Positions 10,362 to 18,469 of a DNA stretch of 64,000 nucleotides are shown here, in pieces; positions within the stretch are counted from its first letter, which is position 1, and each line of letters starts with the position of its first letter. The notes beneath the pieces were generated by a model. It worked only from the letters and a program-made list of their open reading frames with translations, searched no databases and was not told the DNA's origin. Origin of the DNA: Candidatus Bodocaedibacter vickermanii (GTDB taxonomy: Bacteria; Pseudomonadota; Alphaproteobacteria; UBA6184); the NCBI RefSeq assembly GCF_014896945.1, contig NZ_CP054719.1:1-64000 (forward strand), given 5' to 3'. The position numbers and the translations under genes were made by a program.

Positions 10362-10400
10362 AAAAAAACCTCCTGATGGTTACTTCAGGAGGTTTTTTTT
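10362..10400 (-). terminator. Terminator of the DEAD-box helicase gene (bidirectional)
   Basis: A perfect stem CCTCCTGA/TCAGGAGG is flanked by seven A and eight T residues. On the minus strand it lies 15 bp past the helicase stop. It could also stop transcription arriving from the repeat island. Confidence 0.92.
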
Positions 10401-10414
10401 GTTTAGGCTAATAA

Positions 10415-12046
10415 TTAGCCGCGTTTTTTGCTGCCAAAAGGTTTTGAGAAAAACTTCTTTATGCCGCCTTTAACGCTATCTTGGATAGACGAAGGTTTGC
10501 CAGATTTGAAATCACCAGACGCTGATTTGAAACGAGGCTTATCAAAGCTTCTATTGCCTGGTGCATCAGCGTTATCGCGAGGGAAACGAGGCTTATCAAA
10601 GCTTCTGTTGCCTGATGCATCAGCGTTATCACGAGGGAAACGAGGCTTATCAAAGCTTTTGTTACCAGATGCGTCTGCATTATCACGAGGGAAGCGAGGC
10701 TTATCAAAGCTTCTACCACCCGCAGCATCAGCGTTATCGCGAGGAAAACGAGGCTTGCCAAAGCGTTTTTTTCCATCGAATCCACCGTCGCCTTTAGGAG
10801 CTCCAAATGCGCCGCGTGAACCACCGCTTGCAGAGCGTGGTTTTCCACCAAATGGACCATTACCGCTACGACGACGTTCTTGATGACGTGGGAATTGATC
10901 ATCGCTTGATCCACTAGACGCGCCTTTTTCACCTGGGTTCATTAAGCGATGAATCGCATTCCATTTACCAGTTTCATTTGGGGCAACAAAGCACAAAGCA
11001 AAGCCTTCAGCACCAGCACGACCCGTACGACCAATGCGGTGAATGTAATCTTCTGGGCATTGTGGTAAGTCATAGTTGATCACGTGTTGAATGTGAGGCA
11101 CATCTAATCCACGTGCGGCAACATCGGTTGCAACCATAATGCGGCTTTTACGATTACGGAAAGCCTGAATTACTTTTGTACGATGGTTTTGCTTTAGATC
11201 GCCATGGATGGCATCAACACTGTGGTTTTCATCGCGCAATTGACTTGCAAGTTGTTCTGCGCCCATTTTCGTTTTTACGAAAATAATAACAGAACCTTCG
11301 CGTTGGTCTAATTCTTTTAACAATAAAGGTAATTTATTGCCTTGAGACGTGCGTACCATGTCTTGTTTAATTTTTGCAACGGCTTGGTTTTCAACTCCAA
11401 CGGCAATGCGTTGTGGGTCGTTCAAGTAGTTGCTAGCGAGTTTCATCATGTTGCCTGGCATAGTTGCCGAGAACATCATAGTTTGACGCTTTTTAGGTAA
11501 GCAATCAACGATCGCCTCTAGTTGATCCGCAAACCCCATGTCCAACATACGGTCTGTTTCATCTAATACTAGGTAGCGTGTCGTATTTAGTTTTACACTG
11601 CCGCGTTGCAAGTGATCGTTTAAGCGACCAGGTGTTGCAACAACGATGCGTGGGCGACGTTTCAATTGCGCAAATTGACGAGCCATAGGTTCTCCACCGA
11701 TAAGTACGGCAGTAAAAATCGAAGATCCGCGACCTAATACGTCTAAAATGCTGTCTTTAACTTGCACGGCTAATTCGCGAGTTGGAACTAGAACTAATGC
11801 TGTTGAGTCATCGTTTGATGACAACAAGCCTTGCAAAATCGGAAGTAAATAAGCAATCGTTTTACCTGTCCCAGTTTGGGCAGATGCTAAAATATCCTTA
11901 CCTTCTAAAAGTAAAGGGATAGATTGTTTTTGAATGGGTGTAGCTGTAGTGATGTTAAGTTTTTGTAGTGCAGCTACTAAGTGTGCACTAACGCCTAATG
12001 TATCAAAGGGTGTTTGTGCTAGGGTAGGGTTTTGTGTATCATTCAC
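10415..12046 (-). CDS. rhlE: DEAD-box ATP-dependent RNA helicase, RhlE type
   Basis: RNA-unwinding helicase of ribosome assembly and RNA turnover. Domains in order: Q motif (ATPIQKQSIP), Walker A AQTGTGKT near 55-62, PTRELA, TPGR, motif II, SAT, and motif VI HRIGRTGRAG. Motif II reads DETD instead of the usual DEAD. The C-terminal tail is low-complexity and basic, with four to five 17-residue repeats of the type SFDKPRFPRDNADASGN (DNA 10515-10770), probably RNA-binding. The 543-residue length reflects this tail. A cold-shock gene is directly upstream on the same strand. Confidence 0.93.
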   Translation of the reverse strand: MNDTQNPTLAQTPFDTLGVSAHLVAALQKLNITTATPIQKQSIPLLLEGKDILASAQTGTGKTIAYLLPILQGLLSSNDDSTALVLVPTRELAVQVKDSILDVLGRGSSIFTAVLIGGEPMARQFAQLKRRPRIVVATPGRLNDHLQRGSVKLNTTRYLVLDETDRMLDMGFADQLEAIVDCLPKKRQTMMFSATMPGNMMKLASNYLNDPQRIAVGVENQAVAKIKQDMVRTSQGNKLPLLLKELDQREGSVIIFVKTKMGAEQLASQLRDENHSVDAIHGDLKQNHRTKVIQAFRNRKSRIMVATDVAARGLDVPHIQHVINYDLPQCPEDYIHRIGRTGRAGAEGFALCFVAPNETGKWNAIHRLMNPGEKGASSGSSDDQFPRHQERRRSGNGPFGGKPRSASGGSRGAFGAPKGDGGFDGKKRFGKPRFPRDNADAAGGRSFDKPRFPRDNADASGNKSFDKPRFPRDNADASGNRSFDKPRFPRDNADAPGNRSFDKPRFKSASGDFKSGKPSSIQDSVKGGIKKFFSKPFGSKKRG

Positions 12047-12135
12047 TGTGTATTTTCTCCATTAAAGACATAAAAACACGTAGTTTGAAAAAACAACGTG
12101 TTTCTATATCTGATTAAAGTATAAAAAAGGGGAGG

Positions 12136-12339
12136 TTATGCAAGCTGAATGTTTACAGCAGAAACCTTACCTTTATCGGTTGCTAGTTCATAAGCAACGT
12201 TTTGGCCTTCATTTAATGAACGCAAGCCAGCGCGCTCTAAAGCTGTGATGTGTACGAAAACATCTTTTTCACCATTTTCTGGTTGAATGAATCCGTAGCC
12301 TTTAGTTGCGTTGAACCATTTTACAGTACCTTTAGCCAT
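12136..12339 (-). CDS. Cold-shock domain protein (CspA family)
   Basis: 67-residue single-strand nucleic-acid-binding OB-fold protein acting as an RNA chaperone. RNP1 is KGYGFIQP and RNP2 is VFVHITAL, both at their normal positions, and the length is standard. A good promoter lies about 180 bp upstream, giving a long untranslated leader as is usual for csp genes. The helicase gene follows 90 bp downstream on the same strand, and the pairing suggests a common role in RNA unfolding. Confidence 0.95.
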   Translation of the reverse strand: MAKGTVKWFNATKGYGFIQPENGEKDVFVHITALERAGLRSLNEGQNVAYELATDKGKVSAVNIQLA

Positions 12340-12515
12340 TGTAGTCTCCTAGTTTTATTCAGGTTAATATATTCGAGTCCTTAATCGTTCTGCCACCTAA
12401 GTGGCTTTCGTCTTTAGTCAAACACCTGAAGTCTAAATTTTTCTAGGCCCGCTACAACGTCACAACTAGTGTCGTGGTGATGTGTTTACAAAAGAGTCAC
12501 TTGATTATCTCATCA
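12340..12515 (-). promoter_or_regulatory. Long 5' leader of the cold-shock gene
   Basis: About 175 nt separate the predicted transcription start from the ATG. The leader contains several short inverted repeats, including one around GACACTAG and CTAGTTGTGACG at about 12460-12478. Csp leaders in other bacteria refold with temperature; the same role here is inferred from the layout. Confidence 0.5.
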
Positions 12516-12521
12516 AGTTTC

Positions 12522-12549
12522 ATTGTAGGGATATATTTTTGAAAGTCAA
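12522..12549 (-). promoter_or_regulatory. Sigma70-type promoter of the cold-shock gene
   Basis: On the minus strand TTGACT (12549-12544) is separated by 16 bp from TACAAT (12527-12522). The rest of the gap to the divergent gene at 12736 is AT-rich with nothing else recognisable. Confidence 0.75.
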
Positions 12550-12735
12550 GCAGGTAATTAAAATATATGAAAGCTAAGGATACTCTTTAAAGATTAAGAA
12601 AGTATTAATGTATTTCAGGGATGATCATAGTATCACAAAATTAAGAAAATCATTGTGCAATACTTACAAGATGGCTGATGTTTTCAGAATGTTGTGGAAT
12701 CTGATGCTGAATAATAACAGTAAAGGAATAAGAAC

Positions 12736-13212
12736 ATGCAAACAATCGTTCGTAAGGTATTATGTGGAATAATTTTTTTAACAGCTCTAACCAATCTTTT
12801 TGCCGCTGATTTTCAAAAGGAGTTAGCGGAACCAGCAGACCCAAGATTTGCGGTGGAAAAATTTACAGAATATCATCCAAGACTTCCGGGTCTTTTGTCT
12901 ATTTCATTATTGAATGCAACGGGACATAGCTTAAGCAATTATCGCATTATTGCGATGGTAAGGAAAAATATTCATGAGCCCTTTGTTCCCGGTAACGTCA
13001 CTGAATCTGTATGGAGGTTTGTTGCCGAAAGTGATGAAGTTGTACTTCCCTTGCTTAACTTAGCCTTTACGCTAGTGATCTATCGAGGTGGCTTTGATGA
13101 CATTAAGCCAGATCGCGATGTCATTGATAGTGATACGAGTGAGCACGTGTTTATGTTAGACGGGGAAGAACTTGATGTAGATGTTAGATCTTTGCGATTA
13201 ACAGCTCGTTAA
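12736..13212 (+). CDS. Exported protein of unknown function
   Basis: 158 residues. The signal peptide ends at about residue 23 (LTALTNLFA/ADF). The mature part looks like a compact beta-rich domain, with alternating hydrophobics in LLSISLLNATGHSLSNYRIIAMV. A GGAATAAG site precedes the ATG. The last 21 bases of the gene, including the stop, recur exactly at 14862-14882 next to the convergent transporter gene. No family recognised. Confidence 0.7.
   Translation: MQTIVRKVLCGIIFLTALTNLFAADFQKELAEPADPRFAVEKFTEYHPRLPGLLSISLLNATGHSLSNYRIIAMVRKNIHEPFVPGNVTESVWRFVAESDEVVLPLLNLAFTLVIYRGGFDDIKPDRDVIDSDTSEHVFMLDGEELDVDVRSLRLTAR
13192..13212. repeat. 21-bp direct repeat, left copy
   Basis: This is the 3' end of the exported-protein gene, identical over 21 bp to 14862-14882. 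The two copies bracket the protease gene at a spacing of 1670 bp. See the matching finding. Confidence 0.95.
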
Positions 13213-13434
13213 GGGTCCAATAGTAGTCGTCGTATAACAGTATACAGCAGAGGATTCTTTAGCTCATAAGCACGTCCTAAATCTAGGGCAGATGTAAACG
13301 AATTCTAGTTGGGTTTTCCAGGCAAAATCATGCCTGAGCAACACTTTATAGTGGCAAATAATTGAGTTGAAATATTTATATTTTGCTCTATCCTTAGGCT
13401 AAGGAGCCTACCGTAATTAAGATTGGAGAACGCG

Positions 13435-14775
13435 ATGAGATTAAATAAGCTGTTTTTATTGAGTGTGTATACAGTTAGTCTATGTATTGGTTGGGGGGCT
13501 CCAATTATAGGGGCTGAGATAGATGAACCCCTGCTCAAAAAGCACCGCGCAGACGGTAGTGCTGCTGTTGTTGTTATTGGAGTAGCTCCTCATAGTCCAG
13601 AATCTGATCGCTCAACCTCCCCATACATTTCTGAATATGAGGGGAAATATGTTCATTCGGATCACAAAGGAATTGTAACGATTAGCCAGCCTAAGTATCC
13701 CAAATATACTGGGGTGCAAAATTTGCGTTTGAATCCAAAAATCATCAGTGAGTTAAGAATTGATAGCGGTAATGGCATGCCGTATCATTTGGTTGATTTC
13801 AATAATCTAGAAGGACCATTTGAGGGAGCACCCAGAATTGAAATAATAGTTGATTCAAGTAATCCTTTCACTATTATCGATCCTAAAGAGTCTGAAAAAA
13901 AGCCGTACTCTTCTGTTGGACGACTGGAAATGTTTTTCCCGAGAGGAGATAAAGAATCTGGTTCAAGTTATTATGGAAGTGGCGCTGCGTTAGATAAAAA
14001 CCTTGTCATTACCGCCGCGCATAATTTCTTACCACCACAATTTAACAACCATCCAAATACAGGACGTATCAGAGCTGAAGAAGTTAGATTCCATCATATG
14101 CTAACGACAGCGACAGTATCAGATCAACACGCCGTTCGATCAGCAAGAGTATCGACACATTGCTTTATTCATCCAGAATGGGAGAAGAGCTTTAACTCAG
14201 ATTACGATGTGGCGCTTGTTTTCTTGTCTGAAAGTTTAAAGTTAAATCAAACACAAATCGATGAATTATTGAAACTTAAAATATTAAATGGAAAAGAAGA
14301 GACGCTTCGAATCGTAGGACATCCGAACGGAACGATTCATATGAGTGAGTCTATGGGTAGGGCCCGGTGGGAACAAACCGTTGATTCACAGAACATAGTG
14401 TATCACTTAGCGAACACTTTGCCTGGAAGTAGTGGTAGCCCAATTATCTCTGAAGATCTGCATGTGATTGGAACCCATACTATGGGAGCATGTGAAGAGA
14501 CAAAAGGGGCGAATAGCGGAGTTAGAATGCGATTAGAACTGTTGCCATTTATTGATAATAGCATTAGACGCCATCAAGAGTTTTTAGACAATATGGATAA
14601 GGTTGAAGAGCTTCAACAAAAAGAAAGAGAACGTCAAGAACAAGCGCTGATTGAAAAAGGGATCCTGGCAGGAAAGATTGAAATTGCTCGAGGTATGTTA
14701 ATAGATAAAATGTCTATAGCAACAATTGAAAAGTATACAGGCTTAACAGAAGCTGAGATTAGGGCGATAAAGTAG
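13435..14775 (+). CDS. Exported trypsin-like serine protease with Rpn-like C-terminal tail
   Basis: S1-fold secreted endopeptidase. The signal peptide (LFLLSVYTVSLCIGWGAPIIGA) is followed by an ~140-residue N-terminal region of unknown role. The catalytic triad is readable: His in VITAAHNF, Asp in DYDVALVF, and Ser in LPGSSGSPII. The C-terminus after about residue 380 is a charged coiled coil ending in a short helical motif (IATIEKYTGLTEAEIRAIK) that resembles the tail of Rpn/PD-(D/E)XK transposase-like proteins. The ATG at 13435 has GGAGA six bases upstream; an in-frame TTG at 13423 is less likely. The gene is flanked by 21-bp direct repeats. Confidence 0.88.
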   Translation: MRLNKLFLLSVYTVSLCIGWGAPIIGAEIDEPLLKKHRADGSAAVVVIGVAPHSPESDRSTSPYISEYEGKYVHSDHKGIVTISQPKYPKYTGVQNLRLNPKIISELRIDSGNGMPYHLVDFNNLEGPFEGAPRIEIIVDSSNPFTIIDPKESEKKPYSSVGRLEMFFPRGDKESGSSYYGSGAALDKNLVITAAHNFLPPQFNNHPNTGRIRAEEVRFHHMLTTATVSDQHAVRSARVSTHCFIHPEWEKSFNSDYDVALVFLSESLKLNQTQIDELLKLKILNGKEETLRIVGHPNGTIHMSESMGRARWEQTVDSQNIVYHLANTLPGSSGSPIISEDLHVIGTHTMGACEETKGANSGVRMRLELLPFIDNSIRRHQEFLDNMDKVEELQQKERERQEQALIEKGILAGKIEIARGMLIDKMSIATIEKYTGLTEAEIRAIK

Positions 14776-14811
14776 CTTCTTTTGTGGGGCTGGACATAGG
14801 GTTGTGGAAAT

Positions 14812-14845
14812 TCAAACTGAGGATATAATTCTATCCTCAGTTTGA
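14812..14845 (+). terminator. Perfect hairpin after the protease gene
   Basis: A 14-bp perfect inverted repeat (CAAACTGAGGATA pairing with TATCCTCAGTTTG) has a six-base loop, about 40 bp after the protease stop. It has no T tract, so it may be a processing or stability element rather than an intrinsic terminator. Confidence 0.55.
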
Positions 14846-14861
14846 TCAAAGTGTTCAGTCG

Positions 14862-14882
14862 TTGCGATTAACAGCTCGTTAA
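14862..14882. repeat. 21-bp direct repeat, right copy
   Basis: Identical to 13192-13212. It contains the minus-strand stop codon (14879-14881) of the queuosine-precursor transporter. Confidence 0.95.
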
Positions 14883-15637
14883 ACATTAATGCGGGATATC
14901 CAACGATCTTTGTAATGCCTTAATACATACAAAACGGGGACGCCAGTGATCGCAATTAATACCCGTGGCCAAAAGCTACCCAGAATGTATGTAAAGACTA
15001 GTGTAGACCAGCTAACGGGGGTTGTTGTCAATAATTTCCAGGCCAAGATGCTAAATATAGCCGTGTCTAAAAACGCACTGATAGCCGCGGCAACGATACT
15101 GCGCAGCCACAAAGCTTTGTCTTTCGTTAATTTTTTAAAGAAGACGTAGATTGCAATATCGCTGCGCTCGCTGATGAAGTATGAAACAATGCTGGATAAA
15201 TATAAGATTGGCATAGGGGTGAATAATTGCACCATGGCGTTGTGCCCATCGGTCAAATTGCAGTGTTCTAGCACATCTGTCGATACGGCTGGAATAGAAA
15301 TTTGCAGCATCATCAGCACGCTAAAAAACGCAAACCCGATGAATCCCAACATCACAGATTTTTTTGCGGATTCAGCAGAATAGAATTCTGTTAAAATATC
15401 AGTAGCTAAAAACGTAGATGCAAATACGACTGTGCCTAAGGCCACGGGGTCTTGGCTCCAAAAAAACTGACCAAATTTCATAACTTGCAGATTAGAAAGT
15501 ATTACTGCGACGACGATATAAACGTATACTCCTGATTTTCCATACCGAAACGTGCAGATAAAAAGGAAAATCCAACTAAGCAATAATTGAGCAATTGAAA
15601 AGAATTCTGTTTGATAATGAGATATTAAATCTAGCAT
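14879..15637 (-). CDS. VUT-family queuosine precursor transporter (YhhQ-like)
   Basis: Inner-membrane importer of preQ0/preQ1-type precursors or queuine (family DUF165, YhhQ/QPTR). It has six or more hydrophobic segments, and the family's conserved stretch is readable as SNLQVMKFGQFF and ATDILTEFYSAESAKKSV. The length of 252 residues is normal. The window also encodes Tgt (tRNA-guanine transglycosylase), so salvage of a Q precursor is coherent; no de novo que genes are seen here. Its stop lies inside a 21-bp direct repeat. Confidence 0.88.
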   Translation of the reverse strand: MLDLISHYQTEFFSIAQLLLSWIFLFICTFRYGKSGVYVYIVVAVILSNLQVMKFGQFFWSQDPVALGTVVFASTFLATDILTEFYSAESAKKSVMLGFIGFAFFSVLMMLQISIPAVSTDVLEHCNLTDGHNAMVQLFTPMPILYLSSIVSYFISERSDIAIYVFFKKLTKDKALWLRSIVAAAISAFLDTAIFSILAWKLLTTTPVSWSTLVFTYILGSFWPRVLIAITGVPVLYVLRHYKDRWISRINV

Positions 15638-15678
15638 GGGATAATAAAACCCGCCCTATGAACTAGAGCGGGAATCTT

Positions 15679-15966
15679 TTATTTCTGATCGACAGCAATA
15701 GCTACGCGTTTTTTAAAACGCAAAGTTTTTTTGTCTAAGTCGGTATTTGATGCACCCATCAAAAAGGCGTCTAAACCACCTTTGTGTTCAATAGTGCGAA
15801 GACCTTTTGTAGTTAGGCGTAAACTAATGCTTTCACCTAATGCATCACTTAATAGAGTTGCTTTCTGCAAATTCGGCAAAAAGCGACGCTTTGTTTTGTT
15901 GTTTGCGTGACTTACGTTATTTCCAACGAGAACGCCTTTTCCGGTTACTGAGCAACGTCTAGCCAT
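15679..15966 (-). CDS. rpmB: 50S ribosomal protein L28
   Basis: 95-residue large-subunit protein. The start [29 protein letters not shown] is the family N-terminus, preceded by AAGGATAAAG. An upstream in-frame extension would run through the tRNA-Leu gene and is rejected. It lies downstream of tRNA-Leu on the same strand. Confidence 0.96.
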   Translation of the reverse strand: MARRCSVTGKGVLVGNNVSHANNKTKRRFLPNLQKATLLSDALGESISLRLTTKGLRTIEHKGGLDAFLMGASNTDLDKKTLRFKKRVAIAVDQK

Positions 15967-15992
15967 TTCTTTATCCTTACTCGAATTTTGAT

Positions 15993-16078
15993 TGGTGCCC
16001 CCAGGGAGACTTGAACTCCCACGTCCCAAAGGACAACAGATTTTGAGTCTGCCGCGTCTACCATTCCACCACAGGGGC
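15993..16078 (-). tRNA. tRNA-Leu (anticodon CAA)
   Basis: Class II tRNA with a long variable arm. The acceptor GCCCCTG pairs with the 3' side ending in GGGGGC, the anticodon loop is CTCAAAA, the T arm is GGGAG/CTCCC around TTCAAGT, and CCA is genome-encoded. Reads UUG. Confidence 0.95.
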
Positions 16079-16201
16079 AAAAACACACTGATGATCTTTT
16101 ACCCTGAATTGAAAACTTCGTCAAGGGGTTTTAAGCAATCTTTTAACTTATTTTTAAAAGTTAACGATTATTACTATTAAATCATCAATAGGATAATAAC
16201 A

Positions 16202-16417
16202 ATGAAATATTTTATGCTAATGCTTTTGTTTGCTGCTGTTTCTAGCGTTTCGGCAATGTCAGACCCATTTCAATATCGTGATACGTTACATGGACAGGCA
16301 ACCCAAATAATAAAATTTAATAAAAATAATAAACCTCATTCTAAATTTTTTGGTCGAGAAAAAATGATGATAAAAAAGGGGATATCTGGGGGTAAGAAGC
16401 GCTCTAAAGAGGGTTAG
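16202..16417 (+). CDS. Small exported basic peptide, unknown function
   Basis: 71 residues: a signal peptide (LMLLFAAVSSVSA) then a strongly basic mature segment of about 52 residues ending in lysine and glycine. An AGGATAAT site precedes the ATG. It overlaps the convergent tadA stop by 4 bp. No family recognised. Confidence 0.55.
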   Translation: MKYFMLMLLFAAVSSVSAMSDPFQYRDTLHGQATQIIKFNKNNKPHSKFFGREKMMIKKGISGGKKRSKEG

Positions 16418-16857
16418 GTCTTACGGAGATTAGAAAAAAAAGTTTGTAACTGTTTATTGAATTCTGTCTCATAAAACCCACCAAAAATTTCGATGCGATT
16501 TAAGTTATGTAAAAGACGAGGGCCGTGTTCGACGCCGCCACCTTTTGGATCATAAGCGCCAAAATACAAACGTCTGATTTGAGATAGTTTTATTGCATGA
16601 GCGCACATGGGGCAGGGTTCTAAAGACACGTATAAGTCACAATCTGAAAGATGCTTACCAAGCTTGGAAAAACCTTCTTTTAACACAAGCATTTCTGCAT
16701 GTAGAGTGGGGTCGTTGTGAGTTTCAACCGTGTTATGCCCCATGGCTATAATTGTGTTATCGTGAACTAAAATCGCAGATATGGGCACTTCGTTACGCAA
16801 TGCAGCCTGTTCGGCAAGGCGTATTAATGTTTCCCAATAATGTGTAGAACTTTCCAT
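16414..16857 (-). CDS. tadA: tRNA-adenosine deaminase TadA
   Basis: Zinc-dependent deaminase that converts A34 to inosine in tRNA-Arg(ACG). HAE (with catalytic Glu) is at about residues 54-56 and PCPMC, holding the two zinc cysteines, near 82-86. The length of 147 residues is normal. It is convergent with the small exported peptide gene. Confidence 0.95.
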   Translation of the reverse strand: MESSTHYWETLIRLAEQAALRNEVPISAILVHDNTIIAMGHNTVETHNDPTLHAEMLVLKEGFSKLGKHLSDCDLYVSLEPCPMCAHAIKLSQIRRLYFGAYDPKGGGVEHGPRLLHNLNRIEIFGGFYETEFNKQLQTFFSNLRKT

Positions 16858-17382
16858 GGTCTTGATTATAGTCTAACTGAATTAAAATTTAAATCTTCAT
16901 TCTGTTCATAGTTTGTTAAGAAATAGCTGATAGGTTGAAAGTGGTAGGACTTTAGTAAACTCAGATCCCACTTGAGTGTGGGTGCATCTGATACGTAATG
17001 ACGATTCTGAATATACAGTAGCGCAGCGCTGCGTGAACTATGTTCTAGTATGAACAGGGATGGTATCCCTGGGAAGACGTGTAACTTTTCAAAAACGATT
17101 TTTTTGAAAGATACCAATTGTATTACGTTGTGGTGGCGGGGGGAGGACACGCACTGAGAATTGATGATGGGAGGGCCCCATCGGGGGCGCGAGACCAGCA
17201 GTTAAGAAATTTCAATTTTTTCAAAAAATATCAGAAATCTATCGGAATTCGAAATCATTTCCAGTGGATGCAACGGCACGTTGCTTAGATCCGATGTGAT
17301 CTGACACGGATTTAGAGTTTCTCAAAAGTCTCATTTTACCTGTGTTTGACCGTATGCTATCCTTAATATAATAAAGCGTGGG
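16858..17382. other. Gene-poor spacer upstream of tadA with palindromes
   Basis: An open frame on the minus strand (16866-17150) is not convincing because it runs through a palindrome (CAGGGATGGTATCCCTG, about 17055-17071) of the repeat family and has no ribosome site. A composite repeat follows at 17266-17312: hairpin GCAACGGCACGTTGC, then TTAGATCCGATGTGATCTGA. A TTGACC box near 17347 may belong to the deacetylase promoter. Confidence 0.6.
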
Positions 17383-18387
17383 ATGGTTATGTTCAAAACA
17401 TGTGCGAGTGTATGTCTGTTTCTAATTGGATCAATTGAGACGGTGGGGGCAACTCCAAGCAGCGGATCAGATCGTTTATTAAAACGATTATGGCCTGGAG
17501 ATAAACTAACCAGTTCATACGGTGGCGTATTGAATCCCCAAAAAGCAGCGGTGGATGAGTCTATGCCTGATTATTCAATTGTTCCGGAACTGCCTTCGTT
17601 GTCAGATAGGTGGCGTGGGACAATTCGATCTGTTCACTCCAAATCAGCAGCTAAATACGTAGCAATTACCTTGGATTACTGTGAGTTATGTACAAATGTT
17701 AATGGGTATCAAAGTCAAGTCATTAAGTATTTGCGGGACCAGAATGTTCCAGCAACATTGTTCATTTCAGGTAAATGGATGCGCAGTCATCCTGATATTG
17801 CCCAACAGTTAATAGTGGATCCGTTGTTTGAGATTGGAAATCACGCATGGTCTCATGCAAATTTTGGAATTGCGCCGGTCGATCTGATCGAACAACAAGT
17901 GCTAGCAACTCAGGCTCAGTATATCTTGTTACGAGATCAAATTGCGCAAACAGCATTATCTATCGGCATGGGGGACGAGATGAGTTTAATACCTCCTCAA
18001 CCAGTATTATTTAGATTGCCTTATGGGCGATGTAATGACGTATCTTTACAGAGATTGCAGCATTTTGGGTTAAAAGTCATTCAGTGGAATCATGTTGGGT
18101 TAGAAGGGTATCCAGCAACTCAATCTGCGTGTGAGGCCTTTGTAGACAAACTACATTCTGGATCCATTGTTTTGCTGCATGGTAATCATGTACCCAAACA
18201 TACACTCAGTTTTTTACAAAAAGTTATTCCGTTATTGCGCCAAAAAGGATTTACATGTGTGACAGTGTCAACGCTGCTTGAAACAGGAACTGCAGTGGTT
18301 ATACAGGATGGATATTTTGTGAAACCAGCTGATAATTTAAGTTTAGATACTCAATTTGGATTCATGGGAACGGGGGTTAGAAAATAA
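17383..18387 (+). CDS. Exported polysaccharide deacetylase-family protein (NodB fold)
   Basis: 334 residues with a signal peptide (VCLFLIGSIETVGA). The NodB-type barrel motifs appear in order: AITLDYCELC near residue 95 (replacing the usual TFDDG), NHAWSHANF with the metal-binding HxxxH, RLPYGRC, and a C-terminal VLLHGNH. The reaction is probably removal of acetyl groups from peptidoglycan or another glycan in the periplasm. The second aspartate of motif 1 is missing, so activity or metal use may differ. ATGs at 17383 and 17389 are both possible starts. Confidence 0.8.
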   Translation: MVMFKTCASVCLFLIGSIETVGATPSSGSDRLLKRLWPGDKLTSSYGGVLNPQKAAVDESMPDYSIVPELPSLSDRWRGTIRSVHSKSAAKYVAITLDYCELCTNVNGYQSQVIKYLRDQNVPATLFISGKWMRSHPDIAQQLIVDPLFEIGNHAWSHANFGIAPVDLIEQQVLATQAQYILLRDQIAQTALSIGMGDEMSLIPPQPVLFRLPYGRCNDVSLQRLQHFGLKVIQWNHVGLEGYPATQSACEAFVDKLHSGSIVLLHGNHVPKHTLSFLQKVIPLLRQKGFTCVTVSTLLETGTAVVIQDGYFVKPADNLSLDTQFGFMGTGVRK

Positions 18388-18469
18388 GGAATAATCATTA
18401 AATGTTTGATTGAACAGATGCCCATAGTGTATATCATATATAATCTGATGTAACACGAGGTAAAACCCC

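Noticed and set aside
10428-10932. Open frames on both strands inside the helicase tail
   Set aside because: Artefacts of the in-frame 51-bp repeats; the RhlE frame explains the sequence.
16866-17150. 94-codon minus-strand open frame upstream of tadA
   Set aside because: It passes through a repeat-family palindrome, starts at a GTG without a ribosome site and has no recognisable protein pattern.
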